Shown here in pieces: positions 1 to 8,402 of a DNA stretch of 64,000 bases. Numbering within the stretch: the stretch's first letter is position 1; each line of letters starts with the position of its first letter. The notes beneath the pieces are model-generated. The model did no database searches. It was not told the origin of the DNA and saw nothing but the letters and a program-made list of their open reading frames with translations. This stretch comes from Desulfovibrio inopinatus DSM 10711 (lineage in GTDB: Bacteria; Desulfobacterota; Desulfovibrionia; Desulfovibrionales; Desulfovibrionaceae). The DNA lies in the NCBI RefSeq assembly GCF_000429305.1, contig NZ_AUBP01000005.1, forward strand, positions 62,001 to 126,000. Direction: 5' to 3'. A program made the translations under genes and the position numbers.

Positions 1-225
1 AATACCAAGAACTTTTACCCACAAAATCTGATCATCCAGTAATTCGGGGAGTTGGGTGACCCCTGGGACATATTCACTTTCACAGAGCGAGCCATTCCCA
101 TACAGGAGAAACTGTGCCGAAGGTATTTCGGCATTGTCCGTCTCGCGACATCCATTGCTCCCGATTTCAGAAGAATCAACGGTTCCTTTCGATTGCACAG
201 CAGACATCATGGTACTCATAATCAT
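1..225 (-). CDS. CorA-like divalent cation transporter, N-terminal fragment (runs off left edge)
   Basis: An open frame of 75 codons begins at an ATG at 225 (further in-frame ATGs at 219, 210 and 207) and stays open to the first base, so only the amino end is present. The visible residues 34-75 contain LLYGNG, then YVPGVTQLPELL, then ILWVKVLGI. This order resembles the start of CorA-family Mg2+/Co2+ transporters, where a short beta strand is followed by a strand with a W-x-x-x-x-G pattern. A weak AGGAA lies upstream of the start. The transmembrane part and the GMN signature would lie outside the window, so the family call is an inference from a short stretch. It is on the same strand as the MoxR gene and about 250 bases downstream of it. 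Confidence 0.45.
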   Translation of the reverse strand, partial: MIMSTMMSAVQSKGTVDSSEIGSNGCRETDNAEIPSAQFLLYGNGSLCESEYVPGVTQLPELLDDQILWVKVLGI

Positions 226-478
226 TGTCTTCGTTCACGTTCCTGAAGGCTCGTCGCAAAATCAACACAGCGCACAAGAAATAATGACAAGCCTTGATGA
301 AATTTTCGGAAACAATTCTCCGAACGTCGACAATCGGTAACACAATGAGATGACTGCATTATGACGATTTTACGAACGATCATCTTCGCAGCCGTCCACT
401 GCGTGAGAAAAGCCATGACCAAGCCTGCCCCTGTGGCCTCTCCTTTCAGAACAGAGTTTTCACGATGGAACGACGCGA

Positions 479-1462
479 TTACGGAGTCGGGACGTGCGCA
501 AGAATATGATGGATAACCGCGTCAGCGTCTTGAGATTCGGCTTCCGCTTCGTAGGTTAAGATCAATCGATGCCGCAACACAGGGAGCGCCACGGCCTTGA
601 TATCATCGGGGACAACATATTCTCGACCATGCAGAAATGCCCGAGCACGGGAAGCTTCACTCAAACAGATTGACGCCCGCGGCGATGCGCCGAACTCGAT
701 AAACCCAGCAATATCACCAAGATTGGACTCACCGGGAAATCGGGTAGCAAAAACAATGCGAAGAATATATTCGAGAATAGCGTCGTCAATGTACACATTT
801 TGTATGACGCGAGAGATACTGTCCAATCCTTGACGTGTCAGAACAGCTTGCGGAGGCTCAGCCAAGGCCGAACCATGGCGTTTGACGATTTCACGCTCAT
901 CCTCCATGCTCGGATACCCAAGAATGATTTTTAACATGAATCGATCGACTTGCGCTTCAGGCAAGGGATATGTGCCTTCATGTTCGATTGGGTTTTGCGT
1001 GGCAAGCACAAGAAATGGATCATCCAGGGGAAATGTCTCTTCACCAATCGTAATCTGCCGTTCCTGCATGGCTTCCAACAACGCGGATTGCACCTTCGAA
1101 GGGGCACGGTTGATCTCATCAGCTAAAATGATGTTGTTGAAGAGTGGTCCTTTTTTCGTCGAAAAAGAGCCAGTTTCAGGATGATAAACACGGTTTCCGA
1201 GAATATCGGCCGGCAACAGATCCGGGGTGAATTGAATACGTTTGAAGCGGGCATGTACGGCCGCAGCCAAGGCTTTGACCGCAGTCGTTTTGGCGAGTCC
1301 GGGAACGCCTTCAAGCAATATATGCCCTTTGGTGAACAGCCCGATAAGCAAGCCTTCAATCAAATCGAATTGGCCGACAACAACCTTGGCCATTTCTGCT
1401 TTGACCGCTGCCACGAGTGGCTGAAGTTCTTCAATACGTTGTGAAATTTCATCTGGTTCCAT
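479..1462 (-). CDS. MoxR-family AAA+ ATPase
   Basis: A 327-residue AAA_3/MoxR ATPase, normal length for the family. Visible motifs are a Walker A loop GVPGLAKT near residue 54, Walker B ILADEINRAP near 114, the MoxR sensor segment ATQNPIEHEGTYPLPEAQ near 155 followed by DRF, and the C-terminal lid domain. Known family members are chaperone-like ATPases that remodel or load metals into partner proteins, usually with a DUF58 and a von Willebrand A protein encoded next door. No such partner is seen here: the next gene downstream is CorA-like and the upstream gene is a polyferredoxin 165 bases away on the same strand. The function is therefore only family level; a role in maturing the neighbouring iron-sulfur membrane protein is speculation. 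Confidence 0.9.
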   Translation of the reverse strand: MEPDEISQRIEELQPLVAAVKAEMAKVVVGQFDLIEGLLIGLFTKGHILLEGVPGLAKTTAVKALAAAVHARFKRIQFTPDLLPADILGNRVYHPETGSFSTKKGPLFNNIILADEINRAPSKVQSALLEAMQERQITIGEETFPLDDPFLVLATQNPIEHEGTYPLPEAQVDRFMLKIILGYPSMEDEREIVKRHGSALAEPPQAVLTRQGLDSISRVIQNVYIDDAILEYILRIVFATRFPGESNLGDIAGFIEFGASPRASICLSEASRARAFLHGREYVVPDDIKAVALPVLRHRLILTYEAEAESQDADAVIHHILAHVPTP

Positions 1463-1627
1463 AAATCCATTCCTTTTCCGTTATCCATCACCATAAAATG
1501 AGAATCAAGTCGAACCGTGAGATGCAATACGGTGCTTGACGTAGAGCATACTTCTGTGACCTCAGAGGTAAGGTCAACTCCCTAATGATTTTTACGATAA
1601 ATGCAAGACTCTGGCTTTTTTCTGCGT

Positions 1628-3253
1628 TTAATCGACAAGAAATCCTGGCGGCAGCTCCCCTGTATCCTGTTCCTGATTGGAAAGAGTCGGTGCGACTTTT
1701 ACTTTTCGGCTTATCGTCAAACCGGCTGCACGACCATATTCGGCATAGGATCCCGACGCCAAACGAACGGCTCCCATCGGTTCCACCGAAATGGCCGGCA
1801 AAGCTGTGACAGGACAATACCGCTCGCAAAAACCACATCCTGCACATTTATTCTCGTCAACGAATGGCACGGCCGAAACAATCCCCGGAACCTGACGCAA
1901 ACTGATCGCATCGTAGGGACACGCTTCATCACACACAAGGCATTTCCGATCAAGTTCCCAGGCAAGGCACTTTTGCCGTGTAATGTGAGCCGTTCCCATT
2001 TTGGCCCACATTTTTTCTTCCAAGATAAGAGGTCGAATAGCTCCAGTCGGACAAACGAGACCACATGCATTGCACAATGGTTCACACGGTCCGCGTCGGG
2101 GAACACCAATCGGACTGGATAATCCGGCAAATCCCGACGCAAGCCACGTCGGTTGCAACATATTGGTCGGACACACGCGCATGCACGCACCACAGCGAAC
2201 ACAGGCCGCAAGAAAGCTGTGTTCCGGTACGGCACCGGGTGGCCGAATCAAAGTCGGGTCCATAATGCGTCCCCCACCGTCATCGAAGGACGCCGATTCA
2301 TGCAGCCCCGTCAATACAAGTACTGCGACCCCGACTCCGGCTGAAGCTGCCGTCAGTACAGCGCGGCGAGACAGGTCGTCCACATGTGTACGGTGCTGTG
2401 ACTGGTCGGAGAGACGCGTAAACGCAATAGCCCTAACGGGACAGACCTGCGCACAGGTCTGGCACAGAATACATTCATCCAGCCGGGTCGTTTGAGGATC
2501 ATCGGGGATGGCATTCATAGGACAATTGGCGACGCATTTTTTGCAGTCGATGCAAGAGGCATCGACGCGGCGCCGAACAATTGGCCGTCTCGAAGCCAGA
2601 CCGAGCATGGCCCCAGCCGGACAGAGATACCGACACCAAAAACGCGGTGTTGTCCGAGCCAACCAGAATAGCGCACCAAATGTGACAAGCACAAATGCCA
2701 CGGCAGCATATTTCCGTGATCCCCAATGAATATACCGCAATGCATCGATACCGACCCAGTCGAGGGCCGTGCGCATGCCATCGAGAACCGTATTTCCAAG
2801 AAATGACGCCACAGGTTCAAGAAGCAGTGCATAGAACCGCGTAACCAGAGAAAGTGGTGAACCCAGAAAAACCAGTGATACTCCAAATGTAGCCGCGGCA
2901 AGACAGGCAATAAGAAACAGAAATTTCCATCGAAACAAGCGCGGAGACCACATCGCAGGCTTACGAGGTGAACGTAATATCCAACCGACAAGGTCCAGGG
3001 TCGCCCCCATAGGGCACATATACCCGCAAAAGGCACGTCCCAAGATCAAAGCCGACATCCAGACAAGTATACCCAGGCCGAACATGGCCGGAAAGGTCCG
3101 TGTTGCCAACGCCGTTCCCACGACCAAAAACGGATCGAAAACAAGCGCCCATTGAACAGTAATTCCGATAACAAACGGAAAAACCGTCAATCCGAGCAAG
3201 AGCCAAAAAATGAGTAGAAAAATGGTCTGGAGAACACGACGGAAATCGACCAT
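1628..3253 (-). CDS. NapH-NapG-like fused membrane polyferredoxin
   Basis: A 541-residue protein that reads as two ferredoxin proteins joined. Residues 1-210 have several hydrophobic helices and two CxxxCP motifs (CGYMCP near 76, CRYLCP near 207), as in NapH/MauN-type quinol-oxidising membrane proteins. Two 4Fe-4S motifs follow (CIDCKKCVANCP near 234, CILCQTCAQVCP near 261). Residues 294-316 hold a twin-arginine-like SRRAVL followed by a hydrophobic stretch, and the rest (CVRCGACMRVCP, CNACGLVCP, CLVCDEACP, CAGCGFCERYCP) matches the NapG/MauM exported ferredoxin layout, including the RPPGA start of the mature domain. It probably moves electrons between the quinone pool and a periplasmic acceptor. 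Its ATG overlaps the stop of the DUF362 gene (TAATG), implying translational coupling. The physiological partner is unknown. Confidence 0.85.
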   Translation of the reverse strand: MVDFRRVLQTIFLLIFWLLLGLTVFPFVIGITVQWALVFDPFLVVGTALATRTFPAMFGLGILVWMSALILGRAFCGYMCPMGATLDLVGWILRSPRKPAMWSPRLFRWKFLFLIACLAAATFGVSLVFLGSPLSLVTRFYALLLEPVASFLGNTVLDGMRTALDWVGIDALRYIHWGSRKYAAVAFVLVTFGALFWLARTTPRFWCRYLCPAGAMLGLASRRPIVRRRVDASCIDCKKCVANCPMNAIPDDPQTTRLDECILCQTCAQVCPVRAIAFTRLSDQSQHRTHVDDLSRRAVLTAASAGVGVAVLVLTGLHESASFDDGGGRIMDPTLIRPPGAVPEHSFLAACVRCGACMRVCPTNMLQPTWLASGFAGLSSPIGVPRRGPCEPLCNACGLVCPTGAIRPLILEEKMWAKMGTAHITRQKCLAWELDRKCLVCDEACPYDAISLRQVPGIVSAVPFVDENKCAGCGFCERYCPVTALPAISVEPMGAVRLASGSYAEYGRAAGLTISRKVKVAPTLSNQEQDTGELPPGFLVD

Positions 3254-4221
3254 TAGATTTCCACTCGCTTCACACGCAGATTTTCAATATCCAGTCGTCC
3301 CAACCCACGTTCGGCGGCTAATTTGATATGCTTGACCTGATTCGGCCGAAAAGACCGGCCATACCACGTGGATATGGTTACGGCCTGTGCATCGGCTGCG
3401 ACCATATCGGGGGAAGCAATCACTGTATTGAGAATATCGACTTTCCCCGGACCGGACGGACCGTTTGTCGTCAACACTCGGGTTGCATCGATCACAGCGA
3501 GATCAGCTTTAAGTAAAGTACACAAATCGACAATCGCTTCGTTCAAATCAAAACGATAATGCATGATACCGCGCTCCCAAATGAGTCCCATCATACCTTT
3601 CATGGAAAGACTCACTCCAGTCGAACCGTGCGACTTGGCCACAGGAGCAGCGATAAGAACATCCGCTTCAAGGACATCCTTCATGACATCGGTTGTCCGA
3701 AATGCTTTGCCTTGAGATATTTCGGTTTCGGCATAAAGACGACGATCGACAACGGCATGAACGGCGTTCGGGTCGATAGCTTGGCAGGCTGTACTGATAC
3801 CAGTCTGCTGCAGACAGAGTTCAACCGAATTTAAGGGATGGTCCAAAACGCGAACCCGGTCAGCTCCCGCTTCTTTACACATAGCCACAAGCGATGAGAC
3901 CACGAGAGGATGCGTTGTTGTTGCCATTTCAGGTGGATTGGCAAAAGAAAAATTCGGCTTGATGACAACCTTGTCCCCCGGTTTGACATAGGCTTCCATA
4001 CCTCCAACAAGCCCAACGGCTGCCCGTGTGGCGGCAGCAGGGTCTCCTTTGGCCAGACCAATGTCACACCCTACATCTGCCCACAGTCCTGAAGGCATAA
4101 GTATGCCCCCGGCGCACGCGGCCATGGCACATGCTCCTTTGGCTTGCCATTTCAGAAATTCGCGACGGGACATACCGGCAAGGGTTCCTTTTGGAAATTG
4201 GAAAAGATTCCTTTGTGCCAT
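3253..4221 (-). CDS. DUF362 protein with twin-arginine signal
   Basis: A DUF362-family protein of 322 residues. The open frame extends upstream to a GTG at 4257, but the ATG at 4221 follows a GGGGGGTG ribosome binding site and is preferred. The N terminus carries SRREFLKWQAKG followed by an Ala/Cys-rich hydrophobic stretch ending near LMPSGLWADV, a clear twin-arginine export signal, so the folded protein should reach the periplasm. The body has the DUF362 signatures VKPGDKVVIKPNFSFANPP and a VAKSHGSTGVSLSMKGMMG segment. DUF362 proteins are linked to iron-sulfur and redox proteins but have no agreed activity. The stop overlaps the start of the polyferredoxin gene, so the two are probably made together and act as one periplasm-facing redox unit. 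Confidence 0.85.
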   Translation of the reverse strand: MAQRNLFQFPKGTLAGMSRREFLKWQAKGACAMAACAGGILMPSGLWADVGCDIGLAKGDPAAATRAAVGLVGGMEAYVKPGDKVVIKPNFSFANPPEMATTTHPLVVSSLVAMCKEAGADRVRVLDHPLNSVELCLQQTGISTACQAIDPNAVHAVVDRRLYAETEISQGKAFRTTDVMKDVLEADVLIAAPVAKSHGSTGVSLSMKGMMGLIWERGIMHYRFDLNEAIVDLCTLLKADLAVIDATRVLTTNGPSGPGKVDILNTVIASPDMVAADAQAVTISTWYGRSFRPNQVKHIKLAAERGLGRLDIENLRVKRVEI

Positions 4222-4512
4222 GGCACCCCCCGTGTAGGTATGTTGATGTTTCTTCACTCATTCAAAACCATCAAATGAGCAGGTTTAGCATTGCACTTGA
4301 ACAAATTTCGGATATCCATATTACCAGCTATAAACCGAGCCAGCTCACGAAGCAAGGAGAGTTCGAGAAAGCAGTGATACGTCAAGGATCTTCCAATTCA
4401 GGCATCCCCATTCCTGCTTATCCAAAAATTTTGCAACGCAACAGACTTGGCCCGCAGCAAACACTATGGCATAACGCGCTTTCCCAGAAAACGTGCAAAA
4501 CGGGAGACAGGA

Positions 4513-4743
4513 ATGGCGCTCTATATAAAATATCATCCTGTTTCGTCATGTGACAGTCTCGATTGCGCTCCAGCCGGACACGATTACATTGTAGACGAAA
4601 CGGTTGCGCACTTGCTTTCGCGAATGGGGCTTGACGATACCGAAAGTTTCATGGTGTTCGTCAACCGAAACACAGCCTCCTTGGACACGCTCCTGGAGGA
4701 TGAAGACCGCATAGACATTTTTCCGGCTTTTGCGGGTGGATAG
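4513..4743 (+). CDS. MoaD/ThiS-like sulfur carrier protein
   Basis: A 76-residue beta-grasp protein ending in PAFAGG. A C-terminal Gly-Gly after a DxxxIFPAxAGG pattern is the hallmark of MoaD and ThiS sulfur carriers, which are adenylated and thiocarboxylated at the last glycine and then donate sulfur to molybdopterin, thiamin or another product. The open frame could begin at 4447, but the ATG at 4513 has a GGAGACAGG just upstream and gives the usual family length. No MoeB/ThiF activating enzyme or MoaE is seen nearby, so the pathway is undecided. Residues 10-18 contain two cysteines (SCDSLDC) not typical of the family. The next gene, sppA, starts 34 bases downstream on the same strand. Confidence 0.8.
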   Translation: MALYIKYHPVSSCDSLDCAPAGHDYIVDETVAHLLSRMGLDDTESFMVFVNRNTASLDTLLEDEDRIDIFPAFAGG

Positions 4744-4777
4744 CCGCTTGGCCGACGATCAATAACGGTGCCCTCCC

Positions 4778-5764
4778 ATGATATTACGAGCTCCTTTGTG
4801 TTGTGCCCTGACCGCCTTGCTCGCTCTACTTCTATTGAGTGTCGGTTGTACGATAAATGTCGATGTTTTCGGCAAAGCAAGCGATCCGCTCAAAGAGTAT
4901 GTTCTTGAAGGCTCCGGCTCAAACAAGGTTCTTATCATCCCGATCCGAGGCTTTCTTTCGGAATCACCGCGTGAAGGGCTCGTGTCTCAACGTCCCGGTG
5001 TTGTGCAAACGGTCTCCTCCATCTTGCACAAAGCAGCACAAGACGACTCCATCAAAGCTGTCGTGCTTCTCGTCAACAGTCCCGGTGGTACCGTGACTGC
5101 CGCCGATATCATTTACCATGAGCTCATGCGCTTTCGCAGTGACCACGATGTACTCATGGTGGCATGCATCATGAGTGTCGGCGCTTCAGGAGGATATTAT
5201 GTATCCATGGCGGCTGACACTATTGTCGCTCACCCGACAAGTATTGTTGGGTCAGTCGGAACGATTTTTATCACCCCGAAAGTACAGGGATTGATGGATA
5301 AACTTGGGGTCGGTGCGGAAGTCACCAAATCCGGAAAACTCAAAGACATGGGAACACCGTTTCGGGAGTCGACTCCCGAAGAGCAAAAACTCGTCCAGTC
5401 AATGATAGATACCCTCAATAGCCGCTTTCTCGAACTCGTAAAAAAACGGCGCCATGTCTCGGAGAGCGCTCTGGCCGATATCGCTCAAGCCGGAGTCTAT
5501 ACGGCCAGCCAGGCTAAGAGAAACGGACTCATTGATACGATAGGGTACATGGATGATGCGATTGAACTGGCCACAACCAAGGCCAATCTTGATGACGATC
5601 CCAAAGTCATCATCTATCGCCGCAACAAAATCCACGATGATACATATTTCAACCCAAGCTCCTCAAACGCAAACGCGTCTCTTATTGATCTCGGGACGAT
5701 TGGCACAGCAATCGGACTTGAAACCGGCCTATATCACTTATGGATGCCTGGGAGCAGGCCATAA
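4778..5764 (+). CDS. sppA: Signal peptide peptidase SppA (S49 serine protease)
   Basis: A 328-residue peptidase of the short S49 class, which cleaves leftover signal peptides and membrane peptides using a Ser-Lys dyad. The nucleophile serine lies in GASGGYYVSMAAD (near residue 136), and the lysine general base in SGKLKDMG (near 188); the strand VVLLVNSPGGTV precedes them, as in SppA. The N terminus is MILRAPLCC followed by a hydrophobic run ending in LLSVGC, a lipobox-like sequence, so the enzyme may be a lipoprotein rather than simply membrane anchored. It follows the sulfur carrier gene by 34 bases and is followed by a long-loop inverted repeat. Confidence 0.92.
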   Translation: MILRAPLCCALTALLALLLLSVGCTINVDVFGKASDPLKEYVLEGSGSNKVLIIPIRGFLSESPREGLVSQRPGVVQTVSSILHKAAQDDSIKAVVLLVNSPGGTVTAADIIYHELMRFRSDHDVLMVACIMSVGASGGYYVSMAADTIVAHPTSIVGSVGTIFITPKVQGLMDKLGVGAEVTKSGKLKDMGTPFRESTPEEQKLVQSMIDTLNSRFLELVKKRRHVSESALADIAQAGVYTASQAKRNGLIDTIGYMDDAIELATTKANLDDDPKVIIYRRNKIHDDTYFNPSSSNANASLIDLGTIGTAIGLETGLYHLWMPGSRP

Positions 5765-5765
5765 C

Positions 5766-5807
5766 ACGCTGACAGTTCTTTGATCATAATACAATTTAGG
5801 TCAGCGT
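5766..5807 (+). terminator. Inverted repeat just after sppA, possible weak terminator
   Basis: ACGCTGAC at 5766-5773 is exactly complementary to GTCAGCGT at 5800-5807, with a 26-base AT-rich loop, beginning immediately after the sppA stop codon. No T tract follows, so a factor-independent terminator is doubtful; a protein site or RNA stabiliser is equally possible. Confidence 0.3.
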
Positions 5808-5891
5808 CTTGCTCGCCCGTCAACTTCTTTCCGCATTACAAACGAAAACGAATCACACGAATGCTCATATGTTGCTCTGTGTTATGTACAC

Positions 5892-5920
5892 TTGCCAATG
5901 CATAAGAAAAAGAATAGATT
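5892..5920 (+). promoter_or_regulatory. Candidate sigma70 promoter for the YhhQ transporter gene
   Basis: TTGCCA at 5892-5897 (5 of 6 to the -35 consensus) is separated by 17 bases from TAGATT at 5915-5920 (4 of 6 to the -10). The start codon is at 5963, giving a short leader with AGAGGAC as ribosome binding site. No preQ1 riboswitch fits in this short leader. Confidence 0.45.
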
Positions 5921-5962
5921 TATCTGTTTTGTATTTCATCATTCCGAAGAAAGAGGACTTTC

Positions 5963-6640
5963 ATGAAACAATTCAGATACTTGGACATCATCACTGTTTT
6001 TTTTGTCAGCGTCTTGCTGATCTCGAACATTGCTTCAACTAAAATTCTCGAATTGGGCTCGTTCACCTTCGATGGTGGCACGATTTTATTCCCATTGAGC
6101 TATATTTTTGGCGATATCCTGACTGAAGTGTACGGATATGGCCGGTCCCGTCGCGTGATTTGGCTCGGTTTCTTTTCCGCATTTCTCATGTCGACCGTGC
6201 TCATGATTGTCGGAGCACTACCTCCTGCAGCAGACTGGCCACATCAAAGTGCATATGAAACGATCCTCGGTTTGACACCCCGCATCGTCATTGCATCGCT
6301 TGTTGCCTATTTTCTTGGAGAATTTGTCAACTCCTATGCCATGGCCAGGCTCAAAATCGTGAGCAAAGGCAAATTTCTCTGGGTACGGACTATCGGTTCG
6401 ACCATCGCGGGAGAGTTTGTCGATACTGTCATTTTTGTTGTCATCGCTTTTTGGGGCGTATTCTCCACCGATCTTCTCATCACGATCATTATTTCCAATT
6501 ATATCTTCAAAACCATGGTCGAGATTCTCTTTACTCCACTGACCTATCTTATTGTTGGTTTCTTGAAGAATGCCGAACGCGAAGACTATTACGACTACAA
6601 CACAAGCTTCAATCCATTTCGTATGGATGTCGGTGTCTAA
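5963..6640 (+). CDS. yhhQ: Queuosine precursor transporter (YhhQ/VUT family)
   Basis: A 225-residue integral membrane protein of the YhhQ family, which imports the queuosine precursors preQ0/preQ1 used for tRNA wobble modification. It has about six hydrophobic helices, the family signatures LLISNIASTKILELG near residue 16 and FPLSYIFGDILTEVYGYGR near 45, and the GEFVNSYAMARLK and TIAGEFVDTVIFV segments in the second half. Length is normal. It stands alone behind its own promoter, faces the SagB gene, and the two share a strong bidirectional terminator. Confidence 0.92.
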   Translation: MKQFRYLDIITVFFVSVLLISNIASTKILELGSFTFDGGTILFPLSYIFGDILTEVYGYGRSRRVIWLGFFSAFLMSTVLMIVGALPPAADWPHQSAYETILGLTPRIVIASLVAYFLGEFVNSYAMARLKIVSKGKFLWVRTIGSTIAGEFVDTVIFVVIAFWGVFSTDLLITIIISNYIFKTMVEILFTPLTYLIVGFLKNAEREDYYDYNTSFNPFRMDVGV

Positions 6641-6651
6641 TCATTGCATGG

Positions 6652-6690
6652 GCGTACCGGCCGCTTTTTGCGGCTGGTACGCTATTTTTT
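6652..6690. terminator. Bidirectional terminator between yhhQ and the SagB-type gene
   Basis: A 13-base stem, GCGTACCGGCCGC (6652-6664) with GCGGCTGGTACGC (6670-6682), has one G-T pair and a TTTTT loop, followed by TATTTTTT. It terminates yhhQ on the plus strand. The opposite strand uses the same stem, which touches the stop codon of the convergent SagB-type gene. Confidence 0.9.
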
Positions 6691-8190
6691 GATCGGACCA
6701 ACAGCAACAATATACGCAGGTCGTTCCCCCGATTGCGCGTGATAAAACCGCGCCACTTCCTCATCATAAAACGCCCCGATACCACAAGCTCCTAAACCAA
6801 GACTGGTAGCGCCAAGATAGAGACGATGGCCGAATTCTGCGCACGCCATCATACAGGCACGATATCCCCGTGGTCCAAGATGCCTATCTATCTCTCCGGA
6901 ACGAAGAAAGAATCCAACAAGAAGAGCTGCATTGGACAGCCACATTTGCTCCAAGCTCGCTTTGGCGATGTCTGGACCAAAACTGCCATGCGCAGCTTGT
7001 CGAGCATGAGTACGATTCGTGTCCAACCAATAAATTCCATTTTGCCACCCCTCAATAGACTGTAACGCCATGGCAATGCCGATGTGTGACGTGACAAACT
7101 CCTCATTCGCCATGGAAAGCGGCTGAGCAAAACAGGATGCCAGCAATGAAAATGTCTCACGTCTTACGGTCTCCGTAATAAAATTGCGTTTGGATCGGCG
7201 CAACATGACAGTCTCAAAAAGCGGTTTCTCGTCAACTTGACGCTCATCTAAAATATCCAGGGCTCGCCAATTCGTATCGGATGAAGCGTCTCCTGATACC
7301 TTCGGTTCTGCCAATTCTTTCCGGACAGCTCCCGTTGCCGACGTAAGCGCATGGATTGCCCAAACCGCCTCTGGGGTATCGTCCTGTGGTGCGGCTTTAC
7401 TTAACCCGCTCAGCGACGATTCAACGGTAACCGATGATTCTTCACGCTCCTGGTGTGCTGTCTTTGCATTGAGATGCATAATAGCAAGACAGGCTTCACG
7501 CGTTCTATCGACTCCAAGGAACCGATGAACTGCATCATCATCAAAAACCCAATCCTGGGTACATCCAACATGAAGACCATCGGCAGCAGCCCCCATTGCC
7601 TCGATCACATGTCCGCTATCCAGGTTGAGGTAGCGATAACTACGTTTATCGTACTTCCACGCACTGCGAAAAAAAATAGTTGAAACGAAAACAAGTGCGG
7701 CAGCATTCTCCGCCCTCCCTTCGATTCCCATGGCTTGCGCTGTAAACACCCCACTTCGAAGTTTGCTGAGCGTATGCTGTGCAACAAAGTAATGATATAA
7801 TCCAGGCTCGATTCCAGCCACGTTGCGGACTGCAATATAGAGTTCACAAGGATACAGAGCACCGGCAGAAGGTGCCACTCGTAAATGAATTTCACCACCT
7901 TGTGCAGGACGGACCTCTGATATCCCTCCGGATGAAGCAAGAAGTACTGCCAACGTCTCTTCATCAAGAGCCCTGTTGAACGGCTGTTTTCGCTGCGCCT
8001 GGTGCAAACAGTCAAAATATCCGGTATGTGGCAATTGTTTCGGCCAAGACAGCGGACGTTGTGGCACGTGGCGATAAATCTTGTAGACGGATGGTTGATT
8101 AGTCCAATCAAGCATACGCCCCGTCATGGTATGCCGCGCGTACGCTACGGCATCATGATATTCAGTACTGGAAGTCATAGTCACCGGCAT
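6682..8190 (-). CDS. SagB-type dehydrogenase (tandem nitroreductase domains)
   Basis: A 502-residue flavoprotein with two nitroreductase-like domains. The first half has the SagB signature R-x-x-PSAGALYPCELYIAV near residue 107 and GLYHYF near 131; the second half has LRRSKRNF near 330, GWQNGIYWLD, and the C-terminal GLGACGIGAFYDEEV. SagB enzymes oxidise azolines to azoles in thiazole/oxazole-modified peptides. Stand-alone members lacking cyclodehydratase and precursor genes are known but their substrates are not. Here neighbours are a transporter (convergent) and secD (separated by a terminator), with no cyclodehydratase or obvious precursor peptide within several kilobases. The middle, around residues 240-310, is a low-conservation Ser/Glu-rich linker. 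Start ATG at 8190 has GGGAGGA upstream. Confidence 0.88.
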   Translation of the reverse strand: MPVTMTSSTEYHDAVAYARHTMTGRMLDWTNQPSVYKIYRHVPQRPLSWPKQLPHTGYFDCLHQAQRKQPFNRALDEETLAVLLASSGGISEVRPAQGGEIHLRVAPSAGALYPCELYIAVRNVAGIEPGLYHYFVAQHTLSKLRSGVFTAQAMGIEGRAENAAALVFVSTIFFRSAWKYDKRSYRYLNLDSGHVIEAMGAAADGLHVGCTQDWVFDDDAVHRFLGVDRTREACLAIMHLNAKTAHQEREESSVTVESSLSGLSKAAPQDDTPEAVWAIHALTSATGAVRKELAEPKVSGDASSDTNWRALDILDERQVDEKPLFETVMLRRSKRNFITETVRRETFSLLASCFAQPLSMANEEFVTSHIGIAMALQSIEGWQNGIYWLDTNRTHARQAAHGSFGPDIAKASLEQMWLSNAALLVGFFLRSGEIDRHLGPRGYRACMMACAEFGHRLYLGATSLGLGACGIGAFYDEEVARFYHAQSGERPAYIVAVGPIKK

Positions 8191-8318
8191 AGTATCCTCC
8201 CGATAGATTCGAAGTGCCGTTGAAAAACATGAGCTTCAATGGTGCTCACATGATTTGTCGCCCCCAGGAAGTACGAGGAAGCATCATGCCAGACATGATG
8301 GCATCCCTGTTCTAGCAT

Positions 8319-8360
8319 AAAAAAAGACGAACGCGACCGGTCTTTCCGATCGCGTTCGTC
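8319..8360 (-). terminator. Terminator downstream of secD
   Basis: A 15-base stem (8326-8340 with 8346-8360, one G-T pair, 5-base loop) is followed on the minus strand by seven T residues (complement of 8319-8325). This is a strong intrinsic terminator closing the gltB-yajC-secD unit. Confidence 0.92.
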
Positions 8361-8402
8361 AAAACAGAGACATACCCGAACTCACCGGGCATGGAAAACG
8401 CC

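Noticed and set aside
222-422. 66-residue minus-strand open frame between MoxR and CorA-like genes
   Set aside because: No recognisable family and irregular residue content; it overlaps the start of the CorA-like frame.
1557-1576. TGACCT-N8-AGGTCA inverted repeat upstream of moxR
   Set aside because: Short, and its position downstream of the polyferredoxin gives no clear operator role; chance is likely.
1601-2122. 173-residue plus-strand open frame
   Set aside because: Antisense to the Cys-rich polyferredoxin; composition is a reflection of the coding strand and no domain is seen.
5765-5962. preQ1 riboswitch before the queuosine precursor transporter
   Set aside because: No preQ1-I or preQ1-II core sequence was found and the leader after the promoter is too short.
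8276-8306. CATCATG/CATGATG repeat near a tiny open frame before the SagB gene, as a possible precursor peptide
   Set aside because: The frame codes only nine residues without Cys, so it cannot serve as an azole precursor.
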